Source of the DNA: Conchocele bisecta
Taxonomy: Eukaryota; Mollusca; Bivalvia; Lucinida; Thyasiridae
NCBI GenBank assembly: GCA_029237695.1
Contig: CM055266.1
Location: forward strand, 124,672,569 to 124,736,568
Direction: 5' to 3'
DNA: 64,000 nt
Shown: positions 50,601-52,189 of the stretch, in pieces
Layout: each line of letters opens with the position of its first letter
Position numbering within the stretch: the first letter of the stretch is position 1
The notes under the pieces: generated by a model
The model's database searches: none
What the model was told of the DNA's origin: nothing
The model's input: only the letters and a program-made list of their open reading frames with translations
Program-made: the position numbers and the translations under genes

Positions 50601-51441
50601 TCTGCATTTAAATTTGATTTAGCGATTGGAATTTAGTTGTTTGAAGCATTCAAAAATGATTAAATTATGTAGGAAACGGGTGAGATATTCCCTTGCGCTC
50701 CTCGACAGGGGAGATAATTATAACATGCAGGTGCGCGAAATGGACGAAGTCCGACTTCCAGAATGTGCCTGTCAGTAGCCTGGCATTGATCTTTGCTTGT
50801 CTGATGTCGTATCATTCAATGGTTGGTCAAATTACACCACCAGCACCTGTAAGGCTGTATCATGTCATTGTGTCTGTTGTTATATTGTCGAGTGTTGTGC
50901 AAAGCAAATGGCATCAATTTAAATTGGGAGAACAACATTCAGGTTATTCTGAATGGCAGCATCACCTATATGTTTTATAATATTCTTGTATATAAATAAT
51001 AATGTTAGGAATAATCGCTTCTTGTTTTGCAAAGTGCAAATACCAATTTATAATGTAAATGCAAGTTTGAATCATTTCCAAGAATTGTGGGAATTGTGAC
51101 CCAAATATGTACAACATGCGGTTATACCTTCTTTTCTCAGCTTCATGCTATCTGTATCATTCTTAGAATCATCCCCTACGTCGCTGACACTGGTTTCTGA
51201 AAGAGAAAATGCACACATGACACTTCGAATAAATTCAGTTTTCGGATTTTCCGTCTAATAAACATAACCCAATTTCTATCAGCTACTGAGTTCGTGTTAA
51301 GCAAAGGTTATTGGTGATTTTCAAAGAACATATAGATGAGATGTAGCTATTACCATTTTCATGCTCTGGTAATACGGAGTCTGCCCATTCTGTCCACTGT
51401 TGACCAGAAAATAGCGATGGACTGTCGTCCAGGGTCGCCAT
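8208..51441 (-). CDS. ATXN7: Ataxin-7 family protein, SAGA deubiquitinase-module subunit (whole gene, 11 coding exons)
   Basis: Seen: coding exons, 5' to 3' on the minus strand, are 51441-51354, 51196-51128, 37397-37293, 29905-28328, 24958-24876, 20274-19961, 18845-18683, 16514-16378, 13749-12792, 10076-10013 and 8641-8208. All introns are GT-AG, phases match at all ten junctions, and the sum is 3993 bases (1330 residues). A zinc finger lies at residues 71-91 (C71, C74, H86, H91), the SCA7 domain at about 614-651 (C623, C634, C640, H643) and a third ATXN7 block at about 801-840. Known: in animals and yeast (Sgf73) this protein tethers the Ubp8/USP22 H2B deubiquitinase module to SAGA in the nucleus, and the SCA7 domain contacts nucleosomes. 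Odd: it is longer than human ATXN7 (about 890 residues) because of Ser/Thr-rich exons 4 and 9, and it has no polyglutamine tract. It is probably the single invertebrate orthologue of ATXN7/ATXN7L1/ATXN7L2. Untranslated exons were not located. Confidence 0.92.
8695..9104. mobile_element. Two family B MITE copies in intron 10
   Basis: 8695-8860 carries the left half (TATGGTTGCGACTGAAGAAATGG type). 8950-9104 carries both end types and finishes CCCCATTTCTCCAGTCAC, abutting the S2 SINE. Confidence 0.55.
9105..9275 (+). mobile_element. tRNA-derived SINE (S2)
   Basis: The head GGCCGAGAGGTTAGAGCACTGG fits a Pol III A box, followed about 30 bases later by GGATTCACACCTC (B box-like), then the S2 body ATAGTATTTCCATCCCACTGG. 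It lacks an acceptor stem, so it is not a functional tRNA. Minus-oriented copies occur near 17009-17262, 18196-18500 and 41220-41560. Confidence 0.65.
9279..9525. mobile_element. MITE with TAACCCTTAGACCGCT ends
   Basis: TTAACCCTTAGACCGCT at the left and AGCGGCCTAAGGGTTAA at the right. Internal arms around GAATCATTTCCATTGGAAATGATTC form a hairpin centred near 9421. Confidence 0.7.
9604..9994. mobile_element. E1 MITE with 6-base target duplication
   Basis: Ends (T)GAGCTCCAGATAAG and CTTATCTGGAGCCCTG, flanked by TGTAGC at 9598-9603 and 9995-10000. Central hairpin GAGAATAGTCTCCAAGGAGACAATTCT at about 9791-9817. The element ends 18 bases from the donor boundary of ATXN7 exon 10. Confidence 0.85.
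10013..10076 (-). CDS. ATXN7: ATXN7 coding exon 10 (residues 1166-1186), small linker exon
   Basis: A 64-base exon found by splice-site and phase logic: acceptor TACATGTACGTTGCAG, donor CCCAG|GTATGA. In phase 0 it reads GSVSPQVSTSPLPNGVVSAT, low-complexity sequence continuous in style with exon 9, and its one-base overhang completes a Glu codon with exon 11. Only 18 bases of intron separate its donor from an E1 MITE. Least conserved of the exons; it could be alternatively used. Confidence 0.75.
10077..10501. other. Intron 9 part, possible MITE
   Basis: TTATTATATGAC near 10107 and its inverse GTCATATAATAA near 10366 could be MITE ends. Otherwise nothing is recognised. Confidence 0.35.
10502..12119. 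mobile_element. Family P element with about 360-base inverted ends, each containing a palindrome
   Basis: GTCAATAATTCCAGCAC at 10502 and its inverse ending at 12119. The arms 10502-10865 and 11761-12119 are inverted copies, each including a 150-160 base palindrome (10706-10865; 11761-11920). An S1 retroposon sits in the loop. No transposase is seen. Confidence 0.75.
11107..11529 (+). mobile_element. S1 retroposon with 12-base target duplication and poly-G tract
   Basis: Perfect TACATGGGTAGT at 11095-11106 and 11530-11541. Same 5' and 3' ends as the copy at 931-1318. The GGGGGG of the consensus has expanded to about 40 G-rich bases at 11201-11241. Inserted inside the P element, so it is younger. 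Confidence 0.85.
12120..12791. other. Intron 9 part, nothing recognised
   Basis: AT-rich with short open frames only. A weak family B-like GTAGATCCAGATGAGC occurs near 12520. Confidence 0.4.
12792..13749 (-). CDS. ATXN7: ATXN7 coding exon 9 (residues 846-1165), low-complexity C-terminal region
   Basis: 958 open bases, phase 2 in and phase 0 out. Begins KLCVASNLPKETDS, then a basic run with KKPKPCV and KKRRCSG (possible nuclear localisation signals), then Ser/Thr/Asn/Val-rich sequence like the C-terminal half of vertebrate ATXN7. The acceptor is TATTCTGCGACAG, with an E2 MITE starting 26 bases upstream of the exon; the donor is TCA|GTAAGT. Long antisense ORFs here are shadows. Confidence 0.87.
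13775..14120. mobile_element. E2 MITE with 6-base target duplication
   Basis: CAGAGCTCCAGATAAGG at the left, CTTATCTGCAGCTCTG at the right, AGCATG at 13769-13774 and 14121-14126. Central hairpin of GAGCTGCAAAAAGCAAAC with its inverse. It lies in intron 8, beginning 26 bases from exon 9. Confidence 0.88.
14607..15421. mobile_element. TTAA-flanked element with CTCTTTGCATGCT ends
   Basis: TTAA at 14603-14606 and 15422-15425. Ends CTCTTTGCATGCT and AGCATGCAAAGAG. Contains a hairpin with arms AATTTCATTAGAATTGTGTCC at 14718-14763 and a second inverted pair near 14803/15335. Non-autonomous. Confidence 0.75.
15630..15980. mobile_element. E1 MITE
   Basis: Ends CAGAGCTCCAGATAAGC and CCTTATCTGGAGCACTG with the same internal hairpin (AGACAATTCTAATGAAATGCC) as the copies at 9604 and 16600. 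Target duplication not recognisable. Confidence 0.75.
15981..16377. other. Intron 8 part, nothing recognised
   Basis: No repeat or ORF recognised between the E1 copy and the donor of exon 8. Confidence 0.5.
16378..16514 (-). CDS. ATXN7: ATXN7 coding exon 8 (residues 801-845), FGSR block
   Basis: Encodes ACSFGARRHNINGS, a serine/arginine stretch, then RSAFLDLLERHL. This aligns with the third conserved ATXN7 block (human CTFGSRQIGRGYY...RCALNLMVEKHL). Acceptor CTTTCAATTTCAG, donor AAA|GTATGT, ending in phase 2. An E1 MITE lies 85 bases upstream in intron 7. Confidence 0.9.
16600..17000. mobile_element. E1 MITE with 6-base target duplication
   Basis: CAGAGCTCCAGATAAG and CTTATCTGGAGCCCTG flanked by ATCCGA at 16594-16599 and 17001-17006. 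The central hairpin is GAATTGTCTCCAAGGAGACAATTC. Confidence 0.88.
17009..17262 (-). mobile_element. S2 SINE, partly duplicated
   Basis: Read on the minus strand it contains GGCTTGTAGCC-type head sequence, GGGTTCAAACCTTGCC (B box) and ATAGTATTTCCATCCCACTGG. The 3' body appears twice (17009-17055 and 17152-17200). Confidence 0.6.
17320..18000. repeat. PL array: two different core repeats, two copies each
   Basis: Head with GCCCCCGCTGGCAGCCAAAG. Then two units of about 170 bases with GTGACCTTGACCCTG (17400-17695), then two units of about 175 bases starting GTTAGTGTAGGATTGAG (17694, 17868), ending at a short GGATGGACTGAC tract. Confidence 0.65.
18196..18600 (-). mobile_element. S2 SINE fragments
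   Basis: AGAGATGGGAACTCGGTTTAAAG and TTTGATGCCCTCGACGAG/ATTTGAACCCACAATCTC match S2 body and head on the minus strand, separated by unrelated sequence. Confidence 0.45.
18683..18845 (-). CDS. ATXN7: ATXN7 coding exon 7 (residues 746-800), acidic segment
   Basis: 163 bases between acceptor TTGGTTTCTACAG and donor GCT|GTATGT. Encodes a polar stretch with an acidic cluster (DDEDEE) and ends YTTYHPRPIA, equivalent to the vertebrate HYSGHHPQPAS segment that leads into the FGSR block. The frame stays open into the flanking intron, but those residues are intronic by splice-site logic. Confidence 0.88.
18846..19185. other. Intron 6 part, nothing recognised
   Basis: The exon 7 frame remains open for about 120 bases, but this lies upstream of a good acceptor. 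No repeat is recognised. Confidence 0.5.
19186..19855 (+). mobile_element. S1 retroposon interrupted by a family P palindrome
   Basis: The S1 5' part (ATTGGTGTTTATCAGTTAAGG) stops near 19319 and its 3' part (CCTGAATTGGTGCCAGG) resumes near 19623, ending CCGACCACCCAC. The P-type palindromic arm lies between. Confidence 0.65.
19320..19615. mobile_element. Family P arm with 158-base palindrome
   Basis: CCTAGCACAAAAATATTTACAC at the left matches the outer P arm at 10513. 19456-19613 is a near-perfect palindrome whose outer edge is AGGAATGAATGGCC and centre GGCCTTCTGGCC. Solo arm inserted in S1. Confidence 0.75.
19961..20274 (-). CDS. ATXN7: ATXN7 coding exon 6 (residues 642-745), SCA7 domain second half
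   Basis: Begins SHALSLRRAVTGRR, which supplies the last SCA7 ligand (H643) and the basic helix, followed by PFDELLQEHRDVKEAF (human FDVLLAEHK...). The rest is an Ala/Ser/Lys-rich linker. Acceptor CTTCTCGCACTGCAG; donor CAAG|GTAACG, phase 2. The exon is notably GC-rich against AT-rich introns. Confidence 0.93.
20442..20511. repeat. 70-base hairpin in intron 5
   Basis: GTCTTTTGATAT...CAGGCTCAGC with loop TATC and its inverse; arms nearly perfect. Confidence 0.8.
20895..21205. repeat. 158-base tandem repeat, two copies
   Basis: Unit contains GGGAGATAACTAA, GCAAGAGTTGTCATTCTT and GTGAAGTTTCATGAAAATATT. Same family as 23150-23940. Confidence 0.8.
21250..22255. repeat. 170-base tandem repeat, six copies
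   Basis: TGTGACCTTGACC occurs at 21311, 21479, 21652, 21821, 21989 and 22164, i.e. spacings of 168-175. Each unit carries GGGGCAGGACGAACGTGG and CACAGGGCGGTAGAGGACC. Same family as 17400 and 35600. Confidence 0.9.
22395..22485. repeat. Hairpin around ATAGAATATC
   Basis: ACAATTATTGACTAGTGAACC and its inverse pair across a short loop centred near 22438. Confidence 0.75.
22490..23040. repeat. A-rich direct duplication
   Basis: TAGTCTGTATATAGCACTTACG occurs at about 22489 and 22795, each followed by A-rich GAAAAAAAAAATG tracts and CTGGAGCCCAGATTTTTTTT. The T-rich minus strand gives only Phe-rich spurious ORFs. Confidence 0.75.
23150..23945. repeat. 158-base tandem repeat, five copies
   Basis: Units with AAAAAAGGGAGATAACT, GCAAGAGTTGTCATTCTTG and AATATTCCAAAGGGTG. 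Followed at 23970-24000 by a hairpin GTATCCCCCGACGGAGTCC/GGGGGATAC. Open frames across units are a by-product of unit length and composition. Confidence 0.88.
24265..24536. mobile_element. Family A MITE
   Basis: GTCGATTTCATCAAAATTGC at the left and GCAATGTTGGTGAAATAGGC at the right. Central palindrome around CAGCCAAAATGGCTG, partly duplicated. Confidence 0.8.
24537..24875. other. Intron 5 part, nothing recognised
   Basis: AT-rich, with a short GGGGGGG run near 24635. No repeat assignable. Confidence 0.45.
24876..24958 (-). CDS. ATXN7: ATXN7 coding exon 5 (residues 614-641), SCA7 domain first half
   Basis: Encodes DREFDPNKHCGVV followed by CADTAKICTRSLTCK, diagnostic of the SCA7 domain (human REFDPDIHCGVI...CTRSLTCK). 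Three of the four zinc ligands are visible: C623, C634 and C640. Acceptor TTGTGTTTCAG, donor CAAG|GTACAT, ending in phase 0. The domain is a variant zinc finger that binds nucleosomes in this family. Confidence 0.95.
25360..26628. mobile_element. DNA transposon-like element, 59-base inverted ends, 8-base target duplication
   Basis: CACAGGTTGAAGTAATGG and its inverse end; the inverted ends run about 59 bases with one mismatch. Perfect ATCAACAG at 25352-25359 and 26629-26636. The 8-base duplication fits hAT- or P-type integration. The right half (about 26130-26570) is an inverted copy of the core repeat in the PL array at 31790-32600. Confidence 0.85.
25622..26047 (+). CDS. Hypothetical 141-codon ORF inside the 8-base-TSD element
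   Basis: Begins MSTRFQAIDCFVVKK and ends LMVKVSS. The only sizeable ORF in the element, lying in its unique left half. Mixed composition with hydrophobic patches (FIIPMLMV) near the C-terminus. I recognise no transposase motif or family. It may be a captured fragment, an accessory protein, or chance. Confidence 0.25.
   Translation: MSTRFQAIDCFVVKKVSSLLGRERTDTFPRPILLYEGVNIRFKIHFYIVPARKETFCIDKTLFPIEHLIKPTFIPVLCVTTDNLITQTFLSFLGKPFCINIVGQVYSPELVHLLCGKKNGTFRNGYNSYFIIPMLMVKVSS
27145..27420. mobile_element. Family A MITE, right end truncated
   Basis: GCCTATTTCACCAACATTGC at 27147 and the internal palindrome (ATTATCACAGGCTGTGATAAT). The right TIR is lost just after ACTTTGCAATG. Confidence 0.75.
27545..27905. 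mobile_element. Family B MITE
   Basis: GTGGCTGTAAATGGAG at the left, CCCATTTCTCCAATTACAGTCAC at the right. An extra internal TGGGGCTTATGAG suggests two copies fused. Confidence 0.6.
27905..28310. repeat. Inverted repeat ending beside ATXN7 exon 4 donor
   Basis: Left arm (about 28074-28185, GAGACACGCCAAGTGATATTG...) pairs with right arm (28196-28310, ...CACATGGCGTGTCTC). A direct copy of the left arm lies at 27907-28020. The right arm ends about 18 bases from the exon 4 boundary. Confidence 0.8.
28328..29905 (-). CDS. ATXN7: ATXN7 coding exon 4 (residues 88-613), long Ser/Thr/Pro-rich linker
   Basis: 1578 bases with no stop. It opens with VRHGGKG, completing the zinc finger with H91, then a His/Ser/Pro-rich basic stretch, a PVVKVERM motif matching the PSVKVEKI element of vertebrate ATXN7, and about 300 residues rich in Ser, Thr, Asn and Val. 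It closes with a Lys-rich KIIPLK. The acceptor is CCATTGTAG and the donor AAGG|GTGAGT. The linker is roughly three times the human length. The antisense strand is also open over most of this exon, but only the minus frame fits the splice sites and the family. Confidence 0.9.
29906..30190. other. Intron 3 part, nothing recognised
   Basis: No recognised element. CGTGTATTGGTCGCAATCATG near 30080 resembles common invertebrate repeat termini but was not assignable. Confidence 0.4.
30195..30725. repeat. PL element with GGAC microsatellite
   Basis: Head with CTAGATGGCCGTGGCCTGC and GCGAGGCATGGACAC. A (GGAC)n microsatellite spans about 30388-30446, with a second shorter one near 30650-30668. The tail is ATCGCGCTTTCCGCAAGCGGG. 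No long core array remains. Confidence 0.6.
30726..30965. repeat. PL core units (TTTGACCTTGACATTG family)
   Basis: Two partial units of the core seen in bulk at 37860-39720: GATGATAAACACCCATGTGAAG and GGGCGAAGCAGTTGCAGAGATATAG. Confidence 0.7.
30966..31600. repeat. 191-base tandem repeat, three copies, with CCCG tail
   Basis: TGGATAG recurs at 31051, 31243 and 31434. Units hold GAAGCTGTGAAAGTTTGGTGG and CTTAAACACGAAAACTTAAC. Ends in (CCCG)n and GGCTTTCGCCAATCCAATAG. Confidence 0.85.
31790..32785. repeat. PL array, two units of about 440 bases, hairpin tail
   Basis: Units start AAGCGGTTCATGTGAAGAAG near 31795 and 32238. Each has CGGCGGCCATCTTGGATGAC. They are followed by a GGACGACGGAC tract and a hairpin tail AGCTCACATGAGC/GCTCAGGTGAGCT at 32746-32773. 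Confidence 0.85.
32942..33071 (+). mobile_element. S1 5' fragment
   Basis: GGTGTATAACCGCCTATCAAC through AATAACCTGAACTGG, then broken by the family C MITE. Confidence 0.6.
33072..33317. mobile_element. Family C MITE, intact
   Basis: GGGCCGCCGTTTCACTAAAC at the left and GTTTAGTGAAACGGGCCCC at the right. Central palindrome GAGCATAGGCTGCATATGCAG is nearly perfect. Confidence 0.82.
33520..33905. repeat. Cluster of ACG/CGT-rich short motifs, left
   Basis: Dense GTATAC, AACGGTT and CGTGTAATAC motifs in both orientations. Includes a direct duplication of about 75 bases (33588-33662 and 33663-33739). Not a simple tandem array. Confidence 0.7.
33906..34739. other. Spacer between the two ACG/CGT clusters
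   Basis: Ordinary AT-rich intron 3 sequence with no ORF or known repeat. A short (TA)(CA) run is near 34691. Confidence 0.4.
34740..35205. repeat. Cluster of ACG/CGT-rich short motifs, right
   Basis: Same motif vocabulary as 33520-33905. Includes two copies of CAACCGTTGTATACGTTTAC and of ACACGGATTACACGCTTTTG about 60 bases apart. Confidence 0.7.
35461..36660. repeat. PL array, six units of the GTGACCTTGACCCTG core
   Basis: Units near 35605, 35751, 35929, 36098, 36253 and 36422. Units 4 and 6 share the same internal deletion, giving a 324-base two-unit higher-order period. Followed by (GGAC)n at about 36565-36592 and a tail GCGGAAGGCGCGCT. Confidence 0.88.
36794..37196 (+). mobile_element. 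S1 retroposon with 9-base target duplication
   Basis: GAGCTACAG at 36785-36793 and 37197-37205. Contains TTAACGGCTAATCAACGGC and TGGTGCCAGGTCCATACCAC, ends GGACACCCACTCT. Lies 96 bases from exon 3. Confidence 0.75.
37293..37397 (-). CDS. ATXN7: ATXN7 coding exon 3 (residues 53-87), N-terminal zinc finger
   Basis: Encodes LPLFGICPSQDEFYLVVC, then EKCKLVVKPQAFQDHL, an almost residue-for-residue match to the ATXN7 family zinc finger. Ligands C71, C74 and H86 are here; the last, H91, is supplied by exon 4 across a 7.4-kb intron. The acceptor is CAACATTGCAG and the donor CTAA|GTAAGT, ending in phase 1. In the family this finger helps assemble the deubiquitinase module. An S1 retroposon ends about 90 bases downstream in the intron. 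Confidence 0.93.
37446..37560. mobile_element. Family C MITE fragment
   Basis: CCATTTCACTAAACTTTGTAC and GTTTGTAAGTGCAG match the left arm of 33072-33317. The palindrome and right arm are missing. Confidence 0.55.
37775..39900. repeat. Large PL array with AACCAAAAACTT spacers
   Basis: Head AACTAGATGGCCGCGGCC; about seven core units (TTTGACCTTGACATTGGGC ... GCAGTTGCAGAGATATA) separated by variable minisatellite runs of AACCAAAAACTT. Then (ACGC)n/(ACGT)n at about 39740-39853 and the tail TATCGCGCTTTCCGCAAGTG. ORFs on the minus strand here are repeat artefacts. Confidence 0.9.
40240..40643. mobile_element. MITE with GTTTCCTGTAACCC ends
   Basis: GTTTCCTGTAACCCGACCC at the left, GGGTTACAGGAAAC at the right. 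Contains a nearly perfect palindrome at about 40314-40432 centred on ACTTGCATTGCAAGT. Confidence 0.7.
40644..40835 (+). pseudogene. Tc1/mariner transposase C-terminal remnant
   Basis: One frame reads GPMSPDLNLIHHLW, matching the conserved SPDLNPIEHLW segment of Tc1/mariner DDE transposases, then soon a stop. A nearby frame reads NRQEWNNI, like their QEWNNIP motif. Frameshifted and stopped, with no N-terminal domain; cut at 40841 by an E2 MITE. Confidence 0.55.
40841..41207. mobile_element. E2 MITE with 6-base target duplication
   Basis: CAAAGCTCCAGATAAGC and CTTATCTGGAGCTCTG, flanked by AGACAC at 40835-40840 and 41208-41213. Central hairpin with GAGCTGCAAAAAGCAAAC arms as in 13775-14120. Confidence 0.88.
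41220..41560 (-). mobile_element. S2 SINE split by a small MITE
   Basis: GGATGGAAATAATATGAAAGTATG on the left; AGGTTTGAACCCACCACC...GTAGGCCACAACCCATCC on the right are S2 body and tRNA-like head read on the minus strand. Interrupted at 41275-41470. Confidence 0.7.
41275..41470. mobile_element. 196-base MITE with CAGGGATTCCGCTGG ends
   Basis: CAGGGATTCCGCTGG and CCAGCGGAATCCCTG, flanked by AGTATG at 41269-41274 and 41471-41476. The body is a hairpin of AATTGGCGATAAAAA-type sequence. Confidence 0.87.
41785..41880. mobile_element. Family B MITE right half
   Basis: TAGATCATTATCAGGCTATAGG and GCTACATTGGTCTCAATTCCC match family B. The left half is missing. Confidence 0.5.
42180..43203. repeat. 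PL array, four core units
   Basis: Same head (CTAGATGGCCGCGGCCTGC), core and tail (CGCTGTCCGCAAGCGGGCG) as 37775-39900, with an ACGT microsatellite near 43141-43155. A G run of about 18 bases is at 42332. Confidence 0.9.
43300..43370. repeat. Short inverted repeat
   Basis: GTCCGACGGTAAACC and GTTGTCGGAC form a stem; flanking GTCCG motifs recur at 43295 and 43348. Confidence 0.45.
43465..44457. repeat. PL array with a diverged core
   Basis: Head GAGGATGGCCGTGGCCGGC; five or more units with CATATGAAGTTTCAAGTCAATG and GACTGCAGAGATATAAGG. An ACGC microsatellite near 44390-44403 precedes the tail CACTTTCCGCAAGCGGGCTC. Confidence 0.85.
44640..45282. mobile_element. E2-like MITE carrying a TTAA-flanked MITE
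   Basis: CAGCTCCAGATAAATATTTG at the left and GCATCTTATCTGGAGCT at the right. The middle is occupied by the element at 44770-45086. Confidence 0.6.
44770..45086. mobile_element. TTAA-flanked MITE (AGGTACATGCCCAC family)
   Basis: TTAA at 44766-44769 and 45087-45090. Starts AGGTACATGCCCACTCAG and ends with a diverged inverse GAATGGGCATGTATCT. TTAA target choice fits piggyBac- or Kolobok-type transposition. Confidence 0.82.
45630..45770. mobile_element. pogo/Tc1-like MITE
   Basis: CAGTGCAACATCTCTAAACC and, inverted, GTTTAGAGGGGTTCTACTG with TA on both sides. Same family as 1958-2168. Confidence 0.75.
45922..46604. mobile_element. Inner TTAA-flanked element with ORF, nested in its own relative
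   Basis: TTAA at 45918-45921 and 46605-46608. Ends AGGTACATGCCCACGCAG and GTGTGGGCATGTACCT. Its flanks match the family but the centre (about 46080-46560) is unique and carries the ORF at 46199-46438. Confidence 0.85.
46199..46438 (+). CDS. 79-codon basic ORF carried by the TTAA element
   Basis: Begins MSKRPGRKLYETASAKKK, with clusters of Lys/Arg that could be a nuclear signal; then VVNIGDQMTKWKELRGDL, and ends FHCACQRCDMIDRVT. The NIG...W..L..DL pattern reminds me of the N-terminal part of uncharacterised transposon-linked proteins of invertebrates and fish (recollection, not tested). AATATATAAAC lies 23-33 bases upstream of the ATG and could serve as a TATA box. It could be a truncated transposase N-terminus or a first exon. 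Confidence 0.4.
   Translation: MSKRPGRKLYETASAKKKAKCLRDGQYRERERVVNIGDQMTKWKELRGDLDLDSNRDFSSQLPIFHCACQRCDMIDRVT
47070..47460. mobile_element. Degraded E1 MITE
   Basis: CAGGGCTCCAGATCAGGAATTGG and AATTGGGTATTTTAAATACC match E1 arms. The hairpin is lost and the right end is unclear. Confidence 0.5.
47461..48665. other. Intron 2 part, little recognised
   Basis: 47460-47560 (ACCGTATTTATCCTAATATACG) looks like a dispersed repeat terminus. The rest is AT-rich with no supported feature. Confidence 0.4.
48670..49070. repeat. Inverted repeat, arms about 115 bases
   Basis: The arm at 48674-48790 (CATCAATAACAAAAAAGTC ... GGGAATTTAACATGGG) pairs with 48955-49066. The loop is about 160 bases. Related to the larger pair at 49240-50470. 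Confidence 0.75.
49240..50470. repeat. Larger related inverted repeat, split by a TA-flanked element
   Basis: The arm at 49275-49425 (CACGAAAGCTGCCCAAATTTT ... TTTAACATGGG) pairs with 50270-50445. The element at 49605-50256 sits in the loop. Confidence 0.75.
49605..50256. mobile_element. TA-flanked pogo-like element
   Basis: CAGGGATCCTCCAGATTATC at the left and GATAATTGGTATGACCCCTG at the right; TA at 49603-49604 and 50257-50258. ATCGGACAAAAATGG and ATTTGTCCGAT are subterminal inverted motifs. No transposase ORF remains. Confidence 0.72.
50471..51127. other. Intron 2, 5' part, nothing firm
   Basis: Holds a plus-strand open frame of 95 codons (50693-50980, starting MRSSTGEIIITC) with no recognised motif. 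Inside the intron and without support, it is not called a gene. Confidence 0.4.
51128..51196 (-). CDS. ATXN7: ATXN7 coding exon 2 (residues 30-52)
   Basis: Acceptor TTTTCTCTTTCAG and donor AAG|GTATAA. The 69-base exon encodes an acidic/polar linker ending in MKLRKE, corresponding to the vertebrate GLCRED stretch before the PIFGFCP motif. It lies only 157 bases from exon 1 but 13.7 kb from exon 3. It starts and ends in phase 1, matching both neighbours. Confidence 0.85.
51354..51441 (-). CDS. ATXN7: ATXN7 coding exon 1 (residues 1-29)
   Basis: Starts at the ATG beginning MATLDDSPSLF, which resembles the MAT...P start of vertebrate ATXN7 and has a strong Kozak context (AAAATGGCG). The frame is open further upstream and an in-frame ATG at 51489 (MTSHS) is an alternative start that would add 16 residues. 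The motif QQWTEWADSVLP matches the conserved W...W/A segment before the zinc finger. The donor is ATG|GTAATA and ends in phase 1. No glutamine run is present. Confidence 0.85.
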
Positions 51442-51489
51442 TTTCTTTTTTCTGTTACTTTCTGCGGAAACAACCGAATGTGACGTCAT

Positions 51490-52185
51490 TTTCGGGGAGT
51501 TCCGTAAGCTTATATCATTCACGATAATAATATTAATTGTTGGTGTCACAATATAAGTACAAGATATGTATACTATATAAACCAATTGTCACATACATTC
51601 TGAAATACGAAGTCGTCATAGAAGGTCTAAATACTCTACTTTTGTACAAGTTCAGGAAAATTAATATATATTATTGTTTATGATATAAGCGCCAACGTGT
51701 CCCAGGAAATGGTTTAATTTCTTATGTTTAGTCCAATCAATATACCATAGCACTCACCACAAATTGCAACAGAAAGTATCTCAGCGCTATTCCAGTCCCT
51801 AGATACCCCACTAATTGGTAAACATTTACAAGAAGAGTGATGCAATATACTACAAGTGTGTCTACCTGAAGGCTTAGAAGATTGAAGTTAATAGCATACG
51901 AAAAGTAGAAGAACATCGAAAGATATGAAAGTTGATTTGTTTGCATATGTTTAATTACGATAATTGTATAATAATAAAAACAAATATTTCACATGTTTAC
52001 GTTTTACGTTCACCTTTACAGGATACGTCAAAACAATCACATTTGACTAGTATATGACGGTTGCATACCGGTAGAGAAAAGAAAAAAGCATAAAGGAAAG
52101 TATACAGTCAGAAATAAGATGAAAACAAAAATAAACATAGGAATTATAAGTAGTACAGAAAAGTTGTCCAAACTACGTTTTCGTT
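51490..52185. other. Upstream flank of ATXN7, presumed promoter/5' UTR region
   Basis: AT-rich and not CpG-rich, with no convincing TATA box or initiator. The frame of exon 1 stays open to 51585. No repeat is recognised, which is unusual for this window. Confidence 0.4.
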
Positions 52186-52189
52186 ATTC

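Noticed and set aside
50693..50980. 95-codon plus-strand ORF in ATXN7 intron 2
   Set aside because: No start context, domain or splice support; length is compatible with chance.
51737..51946. 69-codon hydrophobic minus-strand ORF upstream of ATXN7
   Set aside because: AT-rich DNA readily gives Phe/Leu/Tyr-rich frames. No splice sites link it to the gene.
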